Assembly (NCBI RefSeq): GCF_001281525.1
Contig: NZ_LGCI01000010.1
Coordinates: 288,489-352,488 of the forward strand
Direction: 5' to 3'
DNA length: 64,000 nucleotides
DNA from: Lysinibacillus macroides
GTDB lineage: Bacteria > Bacillota > Bacilli > Bacillales_A > Planococcaceae
Part shown: positions 17,118-26,914 of the stretch, in pieces
Position numbering within the stretch: the first letter of the stretch is position 1
Layout: every line of letters begins with the position of its first letter
Made by a program: the position numbers and the translations under genes
Notes under the pieces: generated by a model
Database searches by the model: none
Told to the model about the DNA's origin: nothing
What the model saw: only the letters and a program-made list of their open reading frames with translations

Positions 17118-17210
17118 GTTTAAAAGACTGTTCGTAAATTATACATTACATCAAGAGTTTTGAAACAAACTCACGCGATTTCAAAATATCAAAGTTTATT
17201 TTAATCTATA

Positions 17211-17666
17211 TTAATCCTCTTCATATGCCTTTTTCATTGCATTATATAAACTGACATCTTTAAAATCATCTTTACTAATATTGAGTTCTTCACTTACCAT
17301 ACATAAAAAATACAACCATTCTGTATCATTTATTTTGATAGCTTCAACACAAGCATTTTCTAAATACTTAATATTTACAGAGAGTTCCATACCTTTAAGA
17401 TACTCTAATGCTTTTGTTGCCCCTGGCCAATTTAAATCCCTGAATAATTCGTATAGTTTAGGTAGCGCTAGTTCATTATTGGGGTAACCGACTGATATTA
17501 TAACATCTACTGCATTTTCCCAGCATTCCTTTGCATATTTAGGAAATATAAGTGGCAATTGCTCATTTGTAATTTGGCAAAGAAATTCCTTTGCTTCATT
17601 TTGAATTGCTTTTGGTAAGTGCCAATTTAAATTATACGAGTAATATATGATTAAATCATTTTCCAT
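17211..17666 (-). CDS. DUF5071 domain protein, probable immunity protein
   Basis: 151 residues with the DUF5071 pattern (LPKLYELFRDLNWPGATKALEYLKGM near residues 70-95). It overlaps by 16 bp the end of a short frame that looks like the C-terminal tip of a polymorphic toxin. Toxin tip followed at once by a small acidic protein is the usual order of toxin and immunity genes, so an immunity role is a reasonable inference. GAAAGG lies 11 nt upstream of the ATG. Confidence 0.7.
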   Translation of the reverse strand: MENDLIIYYSYNLNWHLPKAIQNEAKEFLCQITNEQLPLIFPKYAKECWENAVDVIISVGYPNNELALPKLYELFRDLNWPGATKALEYLKGMELSVNIKYLENACVEAIKINDTEWLYFLCMVSEELNISKDDFKDVSLYNAMKKAYEED

Positions 17667-17881
17667 AAAGATTTATACCTTTCAAAATTATAATACTTAC
17701 TATTTTTTTCTTTTACAGAAATACCCTGTAGAATTTTTGTGTACTTATGTGGTTTATCGAGAGCATTAAGTCTACTATCCATCCATTTTTGCATTTCTGA
17801 TGCCTTAACCGTTTTTACAGAAACATGCTCAGCACCATCTTTAACAGCTTTTAGTTCCTTTGTTTTATTTACAGCTTCCAT
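17651..17881 (-). pseudogene. headless toxin tip (C-terminal fragment)
   Basis: 76 codons, basic, resembling the end of a secreted polymorphic toxin (a KASEMQKWMDSRLNAL block then a Lys/Tyr-rich tail). There is no secretion or repeat domain in front: the frame runs straight out of the end of a response-regulator gene, overlapping it by 17 bp. This is a junction between two unrelated sequences, so it is probably a leftover 'orphan' toxin module that kept its immunity gene. Toxin type not identified. Confidence 0.5.
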
Positions 17882-18544
17882 CCTTCACCCTATAGCCAAT
17901 GCCACGAATGGTTTCGATAATTAGAGGCTGTGCTGGATTGATTTCGATTTTTTCACGTAAATAGCGAATATGTACCATCAGCGTTTGATCGCCTTCTATA
18001 TATGCCTCGCCCCACACATTTTCGTAAAGCTGCTCCTTTGTTAAAATTTGATTCAAATGCCGAATAAAATATTGAAATAAATGATATTGCTTACCCGTTA
18101 ATTGAATTTCCTCCTGTGTCTGCTGATTGATTATACGCATATCTTTTGTATACACCATTAAATGTCTAATCATTAGTTGATGCTCATACTTTTGAAAGCA
18201 TCTTAATAGCACCTCCACACGCGCTATTAGTTCATCTGGATGAAAGGGTTTTGTTAAATAATCGTCCGCAAAGCTTATCCCCTCTAGCTTGTCCTCCACC
18301 GCTGTCCGTGCAGAAAGCATTAAAATTGGCAACTGTTCATTTTTATTTTTCAGACGCTTCCCAATCGAAAAACCATCTAAACCTGGTAGCATCACATCCA
18401 ACACAACAATATCTACTTGCTCCACATAATGCTCAGCACCTCACCAGACGTCAGCCATGTCACCTCATAACCGCGCTGCGTCAGCTTCTGTGACACCCAA
18501 TTGCCAATTTCTACTTCATCCTCTATATATAATATATGTACCAT
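17865..18544 (-). pseudogene. OmpR-family response regulator, frameshifted
   Basis: Read from ATG at 18544 (GGGGGAGG 3 nt upstream) the first about 40 codons give a normal receiver start (VHILYIEDEVEIGNWVSQ), then hit a stop. The remainder continues in another frame as AEHYVEQVDIVVLDVMLPG with the phosphorylated Asp, TKPF Lys and a complete winged helix ending GYRVKDG. The total of 680 bp is one short of a whole number of codons, so a single-base deletion near 18430-18445 explains it. No histidine kinase gene follows; a toxin scrap does. Confidence 0.8.
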
Positions 18545-18576
18545 ATGCCTCCCCCTTCTATCTCACAGAAAATAAC

Positions 18577-18612
18577 AAAAAAAGCTCTGATTTGCAACAA
18601 TCAGAACTTTTC
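18577..18612 (-). terminator. terminator of the cupin gene
   Basis: AAAAGTTCTGATT pairs with AATCAGAGCTTTTTTT on the minus strand just after the cupin stop. A near copy lies at 20120-20160. Confidence 0.7.
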
Positions 18613-18618
18613 CATCCA

Positions 18619-18918
18619 TTATTTTTTCAAACGTACAACAATCATCTCGCAATCCTCTACCGCTTCAAGACGATGCTTTTCATTTGGCTCAAGCATTAAC
18701 AGTGCATTAGCATCCAGCTCCGTTACTTGCCCTTCAACATAAAACTTTACACGTCCTTTACGACAAACAATCAACACCTCTCCAGATGCTGAATGCTCTG
18801 CCACCGATTCCCCTGCTCTTAACTGAATGTTTATACTATCATAGCCCACACCAGCGGCAACTTTCTCTGTATGCTTTACCTTGTCCTGCAAAAATTGCTC
18901 TACTTGAATATGCTGCAT
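18619..18918 (-). CDS. small cupin-domain protein
   Basis: 99 residues forming one cupin barrel: the first motif is around HSASGEVLIVCRKGRVKFYVEG (residues 42-63) and the second around LEPNEKHRLEA (75-85). Metal ligands are only partly present. AAGGAGA precedes the ATG. Small single-domain cupins of this kind are of unknown substrate. A perfect palindrome CATGTTAACATG at 18976-18987 lies about 60 bp upstream and could bind a regulator. Confidence 0.8.
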   Translation of the reverse strand: MQHIQVEQFLQDKVKHTEKVAAGVGYDSINIQLRAGESVAEHSASGEVLIVCRKGRVKFYVEGQVTELDANALLMLEPNEKHRLEAVEDCEMIVVRLKK

Positions 18919-19017
18919 GGAAAAATCTCCTTTTTTATTTTATCGTTAAAATGGCTAAAATTGACTTACGAAATACATGTTAACATGAAAACAGTTGTTG
19001 TCATTCTTGTGAAAGAA

Positions 19018-19809
19018 CTAAATTAAAATATTATAAAGAGAATTTTTAGTCGTTGGTAGCTTAAATGACTGCATTTCTTCAAGTATAGAAGCGAATTCAT
19101 TCCATTTTGTCCGTAAATCTTCTTGATAACCTCGAATCACTTTATCATAGTCTTTATCTGATTTTTGACTATCTTTATAGTTTTCTAGCACTTTTTCGAA
19201 AGATTGGATAAAATTTGATGGATTCGAAAAGTCTAATTCCCTGTAGAAACCTCTAATTGCGTGCTCTTTTTCTTGAAAATCTGATTTTATGATACTAGAT
19301 GATCTACCAGTTTCTGTCAAAATCTTCTTATATTCTGCTTGCAATGCTTCATGTATGATAAATCCACGTTTATATCCTTCTTCTTGATACTCTTTGATTG
19401 CCCGTCCCATCTGCTCTTGATATTTTTTAGGAATTAATTTTTCTGCAATCACTTGCAATTGCATACCTGTTTGAGCGCGAAACATTTTAGAGTAGTCACC
19501 TGACCATGCACTAGGATTTTTCACACTCTGTTCAATCAAGTTCATAATATTTTTTCTTTCCTCAATGCTTCGTTCATTAATACCAGCAATAAATTTAAAT
19601 CTTTCTCGACCCTCAGGTGGAACTTCTATTGCTGTTAATTTTACTGGAGTTGCTGAGGGATCTCTTTCAAAGGTATCAATAGGGATATTTTTTATATGCG
19701 CCCGTATCTGTTCTTCAATTTTTATTGACTCTTCACTTTTATTTGAGGAATAATTGTTTAATGATACTGCGTTATCCCAATTAACGCCCATTAATTTTGT
19801 GATATTCAA
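19018..19809 (-). CDS. unknown protein (263 residues)
   Basis: Start TTG with GGGGGG 8 nt upstream. Soluble, helix-rich, highly charged, no signal peptide, no membrane segment, no family recognised. A motif-like stretch FRAQTGMQLQVIAEKLIPKK lies in the middle. It stands alone in the accessory stretch between the cupin gene and formate-THF ligase. Confidence 0.6.
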   Translation of the reverse strand: MNITKLMGVNWDNAVSLNNYSSNKSEESIKIEEQIRAHIKNIPIDTFERDPSATPVKLTAIEVPPEGRERFKFIAGINERSIEERKNIMNLIEQSVKNPSAWSGDYSKMFRAQTGMQLQVIAEKLIPKKYQEQMGRAIKEYQEEGYKRGFIIHEALQAEYKKILTETGRSSSIIKSDFQEKEHAIRGFYRELDFSNPSNFIQSFEKVLENYKDSQKSDKDYDKVIRGYQEDLRTKWNEFASILEEMQSFKLPTTKNSLYNILI

Positions 19810-19871
19810 ATATATCCCCCCTTTTTATTGACTTTAATATCGACTGAATTTCCATAAAATTAAGTAATTTA

Positions 19872-19891
19872 TCACACATGTTGATTAACTA
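19872..19891 (+). repeat. solitary IS4-type inverted-repeat relic
   Basis: TCACACATGTTGATTAACTA matches the left end of the intact element (13623-13642) at 17 of 20 positions in the same orientation. No transposase follows, so it is a relic of a related element or a coincidence of a short motif. Confidence 0.4.
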
Positions 19892-20119
19892 GAATCATCT
19901 ATATATTTATTTAATGCCCTTGAGCCACTCGATTGACAGGGGAGCATAAAGAAAAAATAAGCGTTTGTTACTGTCGCTTCGCCCAGAAAAAACATGGACA
20001 GTTGTTTTTCTTGTATCTCTTGGTATGCAAAACTTGATTTACACATAAGTAATTCAAGGCGCAAAAGGCTCATTAAATACAGCATTTTTTGTTGTGCCAA
20101 ATAACACAAATACATAACA

Positions 20120-20160
20120 ACAAAAAAAGCTCCGATTGGCAACAACCAGAACTTTTCCAT
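20120..20160. repeat. copy of the cupin-gene terminator
   Basis: Nearly identical to 18576-18618 (differences at only a few positions over about 40 bp), including the AAAAAAAGCTC and AGAACTTTTCCAT halves. A frame that starts inside it on the minus strand (19885-20160) is therefore not a credible gene. Confidence 0.6.
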
Positions 20161-20181
20161 TATTATTTTATGAATTCAAAA

Positions 20182-20220
20182 AAGAGAGGATTCCCCAGCA
20201 GATTATGGAAATCCTCTCTT
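20182..20220 (-). terminator. terminator of formate-THF ligase gene
   Basis: AAGAGAGGATT (20182-20192) pairs with AATCCTCTCTT (20210-20220), directly after the gene. Confidence 0.75.
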
Positions 20221-20226
20221 CATCAT

Positions 20227-21906
20227 TTAAAACAGCCCTACCGCATGCCCTCCGTTATCAACATTCATGCGTAAAGCAGCTGGTGTTTTTGGTAAACCTG
20301 GCATTGTCATAATATCGCCCGTTAGACAAACAAGGAAGCCCGCGCCTAGCTTTGGAATCACTTCGCGAATCGTTACTGTAAAGCCTTCTGGACGACCAAG
20401 TAAACTTGGCTGATCGGATAAAGAATATTGTGTTTTTGCCATACAAATCGGCAAAGAATCCCAGCCAAATTTTTCAATTTGTGCAATTTGCTTTTTCGCT
20501 TGGTCTGTAAATTGGACATCTTTCCCACCGTACACTTTTTGCACAATGCTACGAACTTTTTCTTCAATAGATTCTGTTACCTCATATAAAGGTGAGAAGG
20601 TATTTTCATCCTCCAGTACGGCTAGCACTTGCTCGGCTAGCGCGATACCTCCCTTTCCGCCCTCTTCCCAAACATTTGTACGAGCAATACGCACATTTTT
20701 CTTCTGACACCAGCTTAAGACAGCCGCTAGCTCAGCCTCTGTATCGGTAATAAAGCGATTTAATGCAATAATGGGTTCGACACCAAATGTACGAATCGTT
20801 TCAACATGCTTTTCAAGATTGGCAATTCCTTGTAGAAGTGCCTCAACATTTTCATCGACAAGCGCTGTTTTCGCGACACCCCCATGCATTTTTAATGCAC
20901 GAATTGTTGCCACAATAACAACGGCACTTGGCTTAAAGCCTGCTTTGCGCGCTTTAATATTCATAAATTTTTCAGCGCCTAAATCAGAGCCAAAGCCCGC
21001 TTCTGTCACAACGATATCCGCTAGCTTACGAGCTGTTTGTGTAGCCATTATGGAATTACAGCCATGGGCAATATTCGCAAATGGACCGCCATGAATAATA
21101 GCAGGTGTCCCTTCTAATGTTTGCACAAGATTTGGCTTAAAGGCATCCTTCAATAATAATGTAAGTGCTCCTTCTACTTGTAAATCACGCACAAAGACAG
21201 GCTCGCGCTCAAATGTATAGCCAATGACAATACTTGCTAAACGCTCGCGTAAATCATCAATGCTTGTTGCTAAACAGAACACAGCCATAATTTCAGAGGC
21301 GACGGTAATATCAAAGCCATCCTCTCGCGGCATTCCTTGCACAGGACCACCTAAGCCAATCACTACTTTTCTTAGTGCGCGGTCATTGATATCTAGCACA
21401 CGCTTCCAAATAATACGACGTGGATCAATGTTTAACGCATTGCCTTGATGGATATGATTATCAATAAAAGCTGCTAATGCATTATTGGCTGTTGTAATCG
21501 CATGAAGGTCACCAGTGAAATGTAAATTGATATCCTCCATCGGTACAACCTGTGCATAACCTCCACCTGTTGCACCGCCTTTTACACCCATTACTGGACC
21601 TAGTGAAGGCTCACGTAAAGCTACCATCACTTTCTTATTTAATTGATGAAGGGCATCCGCAAGTCCTACAGTCACTGTTGACTTTCCTTCACCTGCTGGA
21701 GTTGGGCTAATAGCAGACACTAACACAACCTTTGCATCCTCGCCTTGAGCTGTAATTTTTAATGGGTCAATCTTTGCTTTGTAGCGTCCATATTGTTCAA
21801 TGGCATCCGCTGGAATACCCGCAGCATCAGCAATTTCCGTAATTGGTTTCATCACTGCTTGACTAGCGATTTCTAAATCTGTTAATGGTTGATTTTTCGT
21901 TGTCAT
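20227..21906 (-). CDS. fhs: formate--tetrahydrofolate ligase
   Basis: 559 residues, the family's usual length. It makes 10-formyl-THF from formate, THF and ATP, feeding one-carbon units to purine and formyl-Met synthesis in the cytoplasm. The P-loop PAGEGKST is at residues 70-77, followed by the conserved [23 protein letters not shown]-type block (here split over residues 97-120). Single-gene transcript with its own hairpin terminator. Confidence 0.96.
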   Translation of the reverse strand: MTTKNQPLTDLEIASQAVMKPITEIADAAGIPADAIEQYGRYKAKIDPLKITAQGEDAKVVLVSAISPTPAGEGKSTVTVGLADALHQLNKKVMVALREPSLGPVMGVKGGATGGGYAQVVPMEDINLHFTGDLHAITTANNALAAFIDNHIHQGNALNIDPRRIIWKRVLDINDRALRKVVIGLGGPVQGMPREDGFDITVASEIMAVFCLATSIDDLRERLASIVIGYTFEREPVFVRDLQVEGALTLLLKDAFKPNLVQTLEGTPAIIHGGPFANIAHGCNSIMATQTARKLADIVVTEAGFGSDLGAEKFMNIKARKAGFKPSAVVIVATIRALKMHGGVAKTALVDENVEALLQGIANLEKHVETIRTFGVEPIIALNRFITDTEAELAAVLSWCQKKNVRIARTNVWEEGGKGGIALAEQVLAVLEDENTFSPLYEVTESIEEKVRSIVQKVYGGKDVQFTDQAKKQIAQIEKFGWDSLPICMAKTQYSLSDQPSLLGRPEGFTVTIREVIPKLGAGFLVCLTGDIMTMPGLPKTPAALRMNVDNGGHAVGLF

Positions 21907-22114
21907 TTGGCATCCTACTTTCTATGTTGTTCATTTCCATTATAATCTTTAGTGTGAAAAAAAAGAAAGCAGTTATACCGGTATTTCGACAATCAATTGA
22001 CATCTTTGTTTAATTCATGTATGTTCTAAGAGAAAATGCAATTTTTTCACATTTTCTCAATAATAGTACGACTAATTTTATTTTACATTCAAGCGCATTG
22101 GAGGCGAATGGCTT

Positions 22115-22315
22115 ATGCAACAGGGAATCGTAAAGTGGTTCAATAATGAAAAGGGTTACGGCTTTATTGAATGTGACGATGGAGAAGATGTATTTGTACA
22201 TTTTACGGGCATACAAGAGGAAGGCTTCCGTACACTTGAAGAAGGTCAAAAGGTATCATTTGATGTAGTGGAAGGCAACCGTGGACCACAAGCATCAAAT
22301 GTGGTGAAATTATAA
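22115..22315 (+). CDS. cold-shock protein (CspA family)
   Basis: 66-residue single cold-shock domain that binds single-stranded RNA and DNA. RNP1 is KGYGFIE (residues 13-19) and RNP2 is VFVHF (26-30). GGAGG sits 9 nt before the ATG. A leader of roughly 100 nt of AT-rich sequence precedes it, as usual for cold-inducible csp genes, and a strong hairpin follows. Confidence 0.95.
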   Translation: MQQGIVKWFNNEKGYGFIECDDGEDVFVHFTGIQEEGFRTLEEGQKVSFDVVEGNRGPQASNVVKL

Positions 22316-22364
22316 AGGATAAGTGGATTAGTGGAAAAACTCTTAATCCCACGACATACACACG

Positions 22365-22408
22365 TTAGGACCATTGGAAGAAAACCTTTTCCACTGGTCC
22401 TAATTTTT
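22365..22408 (+). terminator. terminator of the cold-shock gene
   Basis: TTAGGACCATTGGAA pairs with TTCCACTGGTCCTAA, followed by TTTTT. Confidence 0.8.
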
Positions 22409-22488
22409 ATATCTTTTGAAAACCCCTTGCTATGCGAGAGATTCTAGCTTTGGACAATAAATACATAGCCGTTTACTTAAACCTCACG

Positions 22489-23919
22489 TTATAAAAGTAG
22501 CTCAGCGAGACGAAAAATACCTTCTTCAATTGCAGTCTCATCTACTTTAGCAAACCCCAATACCCATCCTTTGCGATTACTTGCTAAACAATATTTGCTC
22601 AGTGGATAAATACGGATTCCTTTTTCAAGTGCTAAGTTCGTCATTGTCTCTTCATCAAATAATTCTTCAGCCTCAAGAAGCATATGTAAGCCTGTTTCAA
22701 TGCCGCTTAGTTTGAAGCGTTCAGCTAGTCCAGTTGCAATAATGGCCTTCGTCATCGCTTCATGTCTACGGCGATATATATTTCTTGCTCTCCTCATATG
22801 ACGCATAAAATGACCATGCTCAATAAAATGGGCAAGCGTTAATTGTTCCATAATAGGAAGGTGTCGATAGGTTAGTTCTTGTACCTGGGCAAGTTGACGA
22901 ATGGCATCTTTTGGACCAACAACTGCCGAAATTCGTATGCCTGGAGCAGCCATTTTAGAAAAGCTCATCATATACAATGTATTGTGAGGCTGTTGGCTAA
23001 ACAAGGTAGGTAGCGGATTGCCACGATGTCTAAATTCGCCATCGTAATCGTCTTCTACAATCCAAAATTGATCTTGCACAGACTTTTGAAGCAATTGTTG
23101 CCTGCGTGGTTCAGACATAATGACGCCCACTGCGCATTGGTGCGAAGGCGTAACAAAAGTAAGTTTGGTTTGTGGATGTATGCGATCTACCTGAAGTCCG
23201 TACTTATCAACAGGTACAGGAACAACATTCATACGTCGATATTTCATGGTCATCCACGAAACAGGAAAGCCAGGATCTTCAACAGAAACCGTTTCTCCTT
23301 CATATAATAATGCCTGAGCAATTAAATCTAGGCTATGTTGCGCACCTGAAGTTAAGATAATTTGGTCGACGTCCACATGAACGCCCCTTTCAAATGTTAA
23401 GTAACGTTGAATCTGTTCACGTAATGGTATAAAACCATAGGCATTGCCATAACCCCAATTGATCAAATCTACTTCGGTTGATGCCTGTAAAAAGGATTGT
23501 CTCCAAATTTTTTGGAAATGCTCATCCAAATAGGGCTCATGAGGGGAAAAATCGATTTCTACTTGTTGATTTTCTTTGCCTCTAAGCCAACTGTTTAGCT
23601 CATCAACTGCTGCGTTTAATAAAGGTAATTCTGGCGCGGATGGCCCTTGAGGAAAAACCGCTTGTGATACCTGCGTTTTATAGCCCCATTCACTTACTCT
23701 TGTGCCACCACGCCAATTTGTCATAGTGTACCCCCGACTGAATAATTCCTCATAAACAATCTGTATAGTTGAACGTGAAACACCCACTAATAAAGCCAGT
23801 TCTCGAGATGGAGGAAGTAGCTCGCCTGGTGGCCATTTGCCTGTTGTAATATTATGAATAGCTTGGTCAAGTAACTGTTGCCAAATAGGGTTTTTGTCGT
23901 TTCGGTTAACTTTTAGCAT
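22489..23919 (-). CDS. MocR/GabR-type transcriptional regulator
   Basis: 476 residues: a GntR-type winged helix (residues 1-75, with GELLPPSRELALLVGVSRSTI) joined by a linker to a fold-type I aminotransferase-like domain. The PLP lysine is in MMSFSKMAAPGIR. Such proteins sense an amino compound through PLP and usually control neighbouring genes. The next gene in the same direction upstream is a benzoate-type transporter, a possible target. Start is the ATG at 23919. Confidence 0.92.
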   Translation of the reverse strand: MLKVNRNDKNPIWQQLLDQAIHNITTGKWPPGELLPPSRELALLVGVSRSTIQIVYEELFSRGYTMTNWRGGTRVSEWGYKTQVSQAVFPQGPSAPELPLLNAAVDELNSWLRGKENQQVEIDFSPHEPYLDEHFQKIWRQSFLQASTEVDLINWGYGNAYGFIPLREQIQRYLTFERGVHVDVDQIILTSGAQHSLDLIAQALLYEGETVSVEDPGFPVSWMTMKYRRMNVVPVPVDKYGLQVDRIHPQTKLTFVTPSHQCAVGVIMSEPRRQQLLQKSVQDQFWIVEDDYDGEFRHRGNPLPTLFSQQPHNTLYMMSFSKMAAPGIRISAVVGPKDAIRQLAQVQELTYRHLPIMEQLTLAHFIEHGHFMRHMRRARNIYRRRHEAMTKAIIATGLAERFKLSGIETGLHMLLEAEELFDEETMTNLALEKGIRIYPLSKYCLASNRKGWVLGFAKVDETAIEEGIFRLAELLL

Positions 23920-24015
23920 TCAATTCACTTCCAGTATAAAATTTAGATGATGAACGGGTATCTGCTACTTGAAAACAACTGAATGAAGAAATATTCACTT
24001 AATGTATTACGCCAT

Positions 24016-24066
24016 AAAAAAGCAAAACGATGATCGTCTCTCTATAGAATATCACTGTTTTGCTTC
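24016..24066 (-). terminator. terminator of the BenE-type gene
   Basis: AAGCAAAAC on the minus strand pairs with GTTTTGCTT followed by TTTT; it separates the transporter gene from the MocR gene. Confidence 0.65.
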
Positions 24067-24097
24067 TTCTTAACTAACTCCTTTTAGTTCGTGTAGT

Positions 24098-25324
24098 CTA
24101 TTTTTGATTCATTTGTTGTACTTCATTGAGCGTTTGCTGTTTTCTAAGAAATTGACCATTCATCAATAAATGGGCTCCTAAACCTGCTACAAGCCCCCAA
24201 AATGCCCCTCCTACTCCAAGTAATGTAACATTTGCGGCTGTTGCTAAAAAAGTAATAAGGGCTGTTTCGCGGCCATGAGGATTTGTTAAAGCATTGGCAA
24301 GGCTACTACCAATTGTACCAAGCAATGCTAATCCCGCTAATGTCGCAATAAACGTTGCAGGGAGAATTAAAAACAAAGCGGCCAATGTCACCCCAAATAT
24401 TCCGACAATCATATAAAAAATACCACAGACAATCCCTGCAATATAGCGTTTTGTTGGATCCTCATGAGCATCTTTCCCTGTACAAATTGCTGCTGTAATC
24501 GCTGCTATGTTAAAAGCATGTGAGCCAAACGGTGCCATTAGGAGTGAGCCTAATCCTGTTACAATCAAAATTGGATTGGCGCTTGTTTTAAATCCATCAT
24601 TTCGCAACACTAGCATTCCTGGCATGTATTGTCCCGTCAAAGTAATAATAAAAAGCGGTAAAGCAACACCCAATACAGCATGAAGGGAAAATGTTGGGGC
24701 CACAAATACTGGAGATGCGATAGCCAATTTGACATTGCTGAAATCTACCTGCCCCATACTGATCAAATAAATCAATCCCATTACTAAAATACCTACGATG
24801 GCATAGCGAGATGTAAATCGTCTTAAGAGGATATATGTAGTAAACAGGACAATTACAAGTAAAGGGTCAACTTTCGCACCACCAAATGCAGAAATACCAA
24901 ACTGCAATAAAATACCTGCTAGCAGCCCAGATGCAATGCCTGGGGGAATAAGCTGGACAAATCGTTCAAACATACCCGATAAACCTAACAAAACAAATGC
25001 GACAGCAGAAATGATATAAGCCCCAATTGCTTCAGCATAGGGCGTAACGGCCAAAGCTGAAACAAGAAATGCCACACCTGGTGTTGACCAAGCTGTAATA
25101 ATGGGTTCACGATAACGGTAACTTAGCCAAATACCAGTTATCCCTACACCGATGGAAATTGACCATATCCATGAAGCGGTCATTTCAGGATTCAGACCAG
25201 CAACTTTGGCAGCTTGAAACACTAAAATAAAAGTACCTCCATAATTAACTAAGACAGATATAAAGGCAGCTATGGTGGGCGATAGCAAGTCACGACCACT
25301 CCGTGAAGCTGATGTTGTGTTCAT
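24098..25324 (-). CDS. BenE-family (benzoate/H+ symporter type) transporter
   Basis: About 408 residues, around 12 hydrophobic segments, with the BenE family sequence (for example a PFGSHAFNIAAITAAICTG block near residue 265). Likely a proton-coupled importer in the cytoplasmic membrane; substrate not provable, since no aromatic-degradation genes are nearby. Two ATGs lie 6 bp apart: the one at 25330 is almost on top of AGGAAGG, so 25324 is preferred. A 39-codon gene precedes it in the same direction. Confidence 0.85.
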   Translation of the reverse strand: MNTTSASRSGRDLLSPTIAAFISVLVNYGGTFILVFQAAKVAGLNPEMTASWIWSISIGVGITGIWLSYRYREPIITAWSTPGVAFLVSALAVTPYAEAIGAYIISAVAFVLLGLSGMFERFVQLIPPGIASGLLAGILLQFGISAFGGAKVDPLLVIVLFTTYILLRRFTSRYAIVGILVMGLIYLISMGQVDFSNVKLAIASPVFVAPTFSLHAVLGVALPLFIITLTGQYMPGMLVLRNDGFKTSANPILIVTGLGSLLMAPFGSHAFNIAAITAAICTGKDAHEDPTKRYIAGIVCGIFYMIVGIFGVTLAALFLILPATFIATLAGLALLGTIGSSLANALTNPHGRETALITFLATAANVTLLGVGGAFWGLVAGLGAHLLMNGQFLRKQQTLNEVQQMNQK

Positions 25325-25375
25325 ACGCATTCCCTTCCTCTCTTCTCATCATCTTAAACCATGTTTTTCCACCAG

Positions 25376-25495
25376 CTATCCCCATTTGGCACATACACTC
25401 CCTATAAATGTAGATTCTTCATCACCTGGGGCTTGGCAAGCTAATTCCACTAGCCTTCTCGCGATTGGAAGATTTTCTTCAATTAAATAAACCAT
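25376..25495 (-). CDS. small protein of 39 residues upstream of the transporter
   Basis: ATG at 25495 with AAAGGAGG 6 nt upstream, an excellent site, and a stop at 25376. The peptide starts MVYLIEENLPIARRLVELA, has two Cys (near residues 20 and 35) and ends CAKWG. It is soluble and acidic and matches no family I know. It lies 50 bp ahead of the BenE-type gene and is probably on the same transcript. Confidence 0.55.
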   Translation of the reverse strand: MVYLIEENLPIARRLVELACQAPGDEESTFIGSVCAKWG

Positions 25496-26071
25496 AGTAT
25501 GCCTCCTTTTTGTTCTTTGTCAGTTGTATTCATGAACACTTTTAGCATAACGAATTATGGATTGAGAAAAAACATCCAAAAATTCAATTTCTAGCAGTCC
25601 ATAATTGTTTACATCCTTTTTTATTTACTACCCTATTACCAGATAATCTTATATCCCTATCTTTAGCTTGATAGAAATAAAATAGAAAGAGGACTAAAAT
25701 ATCTGAAGCTCAAAAACGTCCTACGCAGACATACCCTGAAAGACACATATCCATTCTACTAAAACTTCTATCCCTCAATATTGCAGCATCAAGGAATTGC
25801 CAGGGGAATAAACACAAAAAAGACTATCGGAAAAGAAAAATCTATTCCGACAGTCCGAGCTTTTCTATGAAACATTGGCTAAAAACTTATGCTGCTGTGT
25901 GAAAGTGAAGCGACAACGGCATGCCCCCTCCTGCCAACACCATTCATTACATACTCTGCTTCACTGAGGTGGACGACTTTTGACAGATTACGTTAAAAAT
26001 ATGTAAGTACATTCATCATTCGTATATTTCGTTTGAAGCGGATGAGTAGCTTCCAGTATGGGCAAAGCTAT
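25496..26071. other. intergenic stretch, no gene seen
   Basis: About 575 bp. It contains the likely promoter region for the small ORF and transporter, and a hairpin at 25822-25855 (GACTATCGGA with TCCGACAGTC, one mismatch). No credible coding frame. Confidence 0.4.
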
Positions 26072-26830
26072 TTATTCTTTCTTATATACCTCTAGCCGTA
26101 CATCCCCAGCAAATTTACCATTGATAAAGCTTCGTTCTAGGATATCCCAGCCTGTCTGATGCTGCTTGACAATTGTCGAGGCACGCGTACCGTAGCCATC
26201 AATATCAATAAAAACAGAGGAAAGTTGTTGTTCCAGTTCAAACGGTATACCTGTTGTAGGTAAATCTTTAGCTGCTGCTGTGGTTGGGTCCTTTAAAATA
26301 GCTAGTAATGATTCTTCCTCTGTTGTGTGTTGAAGTGTTTCAGCAAAAGCTTCTTTTAAACGCTCCACTTTAGGCCATGGTGTATTGAGGGTTGCATTCG
26401 ATATACAATGAACGCCTGGTGGGATAATTGTTTGCACATTATGTACATTATTATAATGCACAAGCTCTGTTCCATCATAGAGCAGTACATTTAATCCGCC
26501 ATATAAACAACGCTCCTGCTGTAACTGTCCAGTAAAATCTCGTGCACTTACAGAGCTATTCATAAACGCAATAGGAACGACTCCCCTCGATTTTTCACCA
26601 ACAATTGGCAGTTGTGGATCGCGATAATTGGTGACTGCTGCAAACCGCCCATTATTACTCACAGCTAGCCATGTACCCATTTTCTCTAAATCTCGACCAG
26701 CCCAAATATGCGGCATATCTGGCCAGTTGTGCATGCACTCAGTTGGTCTTGCATAAAATTCATCACGATTTGCCGCAATCAGTAAAGGATGCTGTGGATG
26801 CACCTGATAGCCAATGGCAATAATACACAT
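26072..26830 (-). CDS. NRDE-family protein (TANGO2-like)
   Basis: 252 residues. It starts MCII, with Cys2 positioned as the nucleophile of Ntn-type folds, and has the family-naming NRDE at residues 21-24. AGRDLEKMGTWLAVSNNGRF near residues 44-63 is the second conserved block. Biochemical role is not settled for bacterial members; human TANGO2 is linked to haem and lipid handling. Monocistronic. Confidence 0.85.
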   Translation of the reverse strand: MCIIAIGYQVHPQHPLLIAANRDEFYARPTECMHNWPDMPHIWAGRDLEKMGTWLAVSNNGRFAAVTNYRDPQLPIVGEKSRGVVPIAFMNSSVSARDFTGQLQQERCLYGGLNVLLYDGTELVHYNNVHNVQTIIPPGVHCISNATLNTPWPKVERLKEAFAETLQHTTEEESLLAILKDPTTAAAKDLPTTGIPFELEQQLSSVFIDIDGYGTRASTIVKQHQTGWDILERSFINGKFAGDVRLEVYKKE

Positions 26831-26914
26831 AGCGCGCCCTCCTATTTTTTATCTTGGTTCAGCAGAAGACTCCCTTCCTCTACAAGGTGGGGATAAATGC
26901 TTTTTTACCTCTGT

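Noticed and set aside
19885-20160. 91-codon hydrophobic frame
   Set aside because: Its first codons are the duplicated terminator; no ribosome-binding site.
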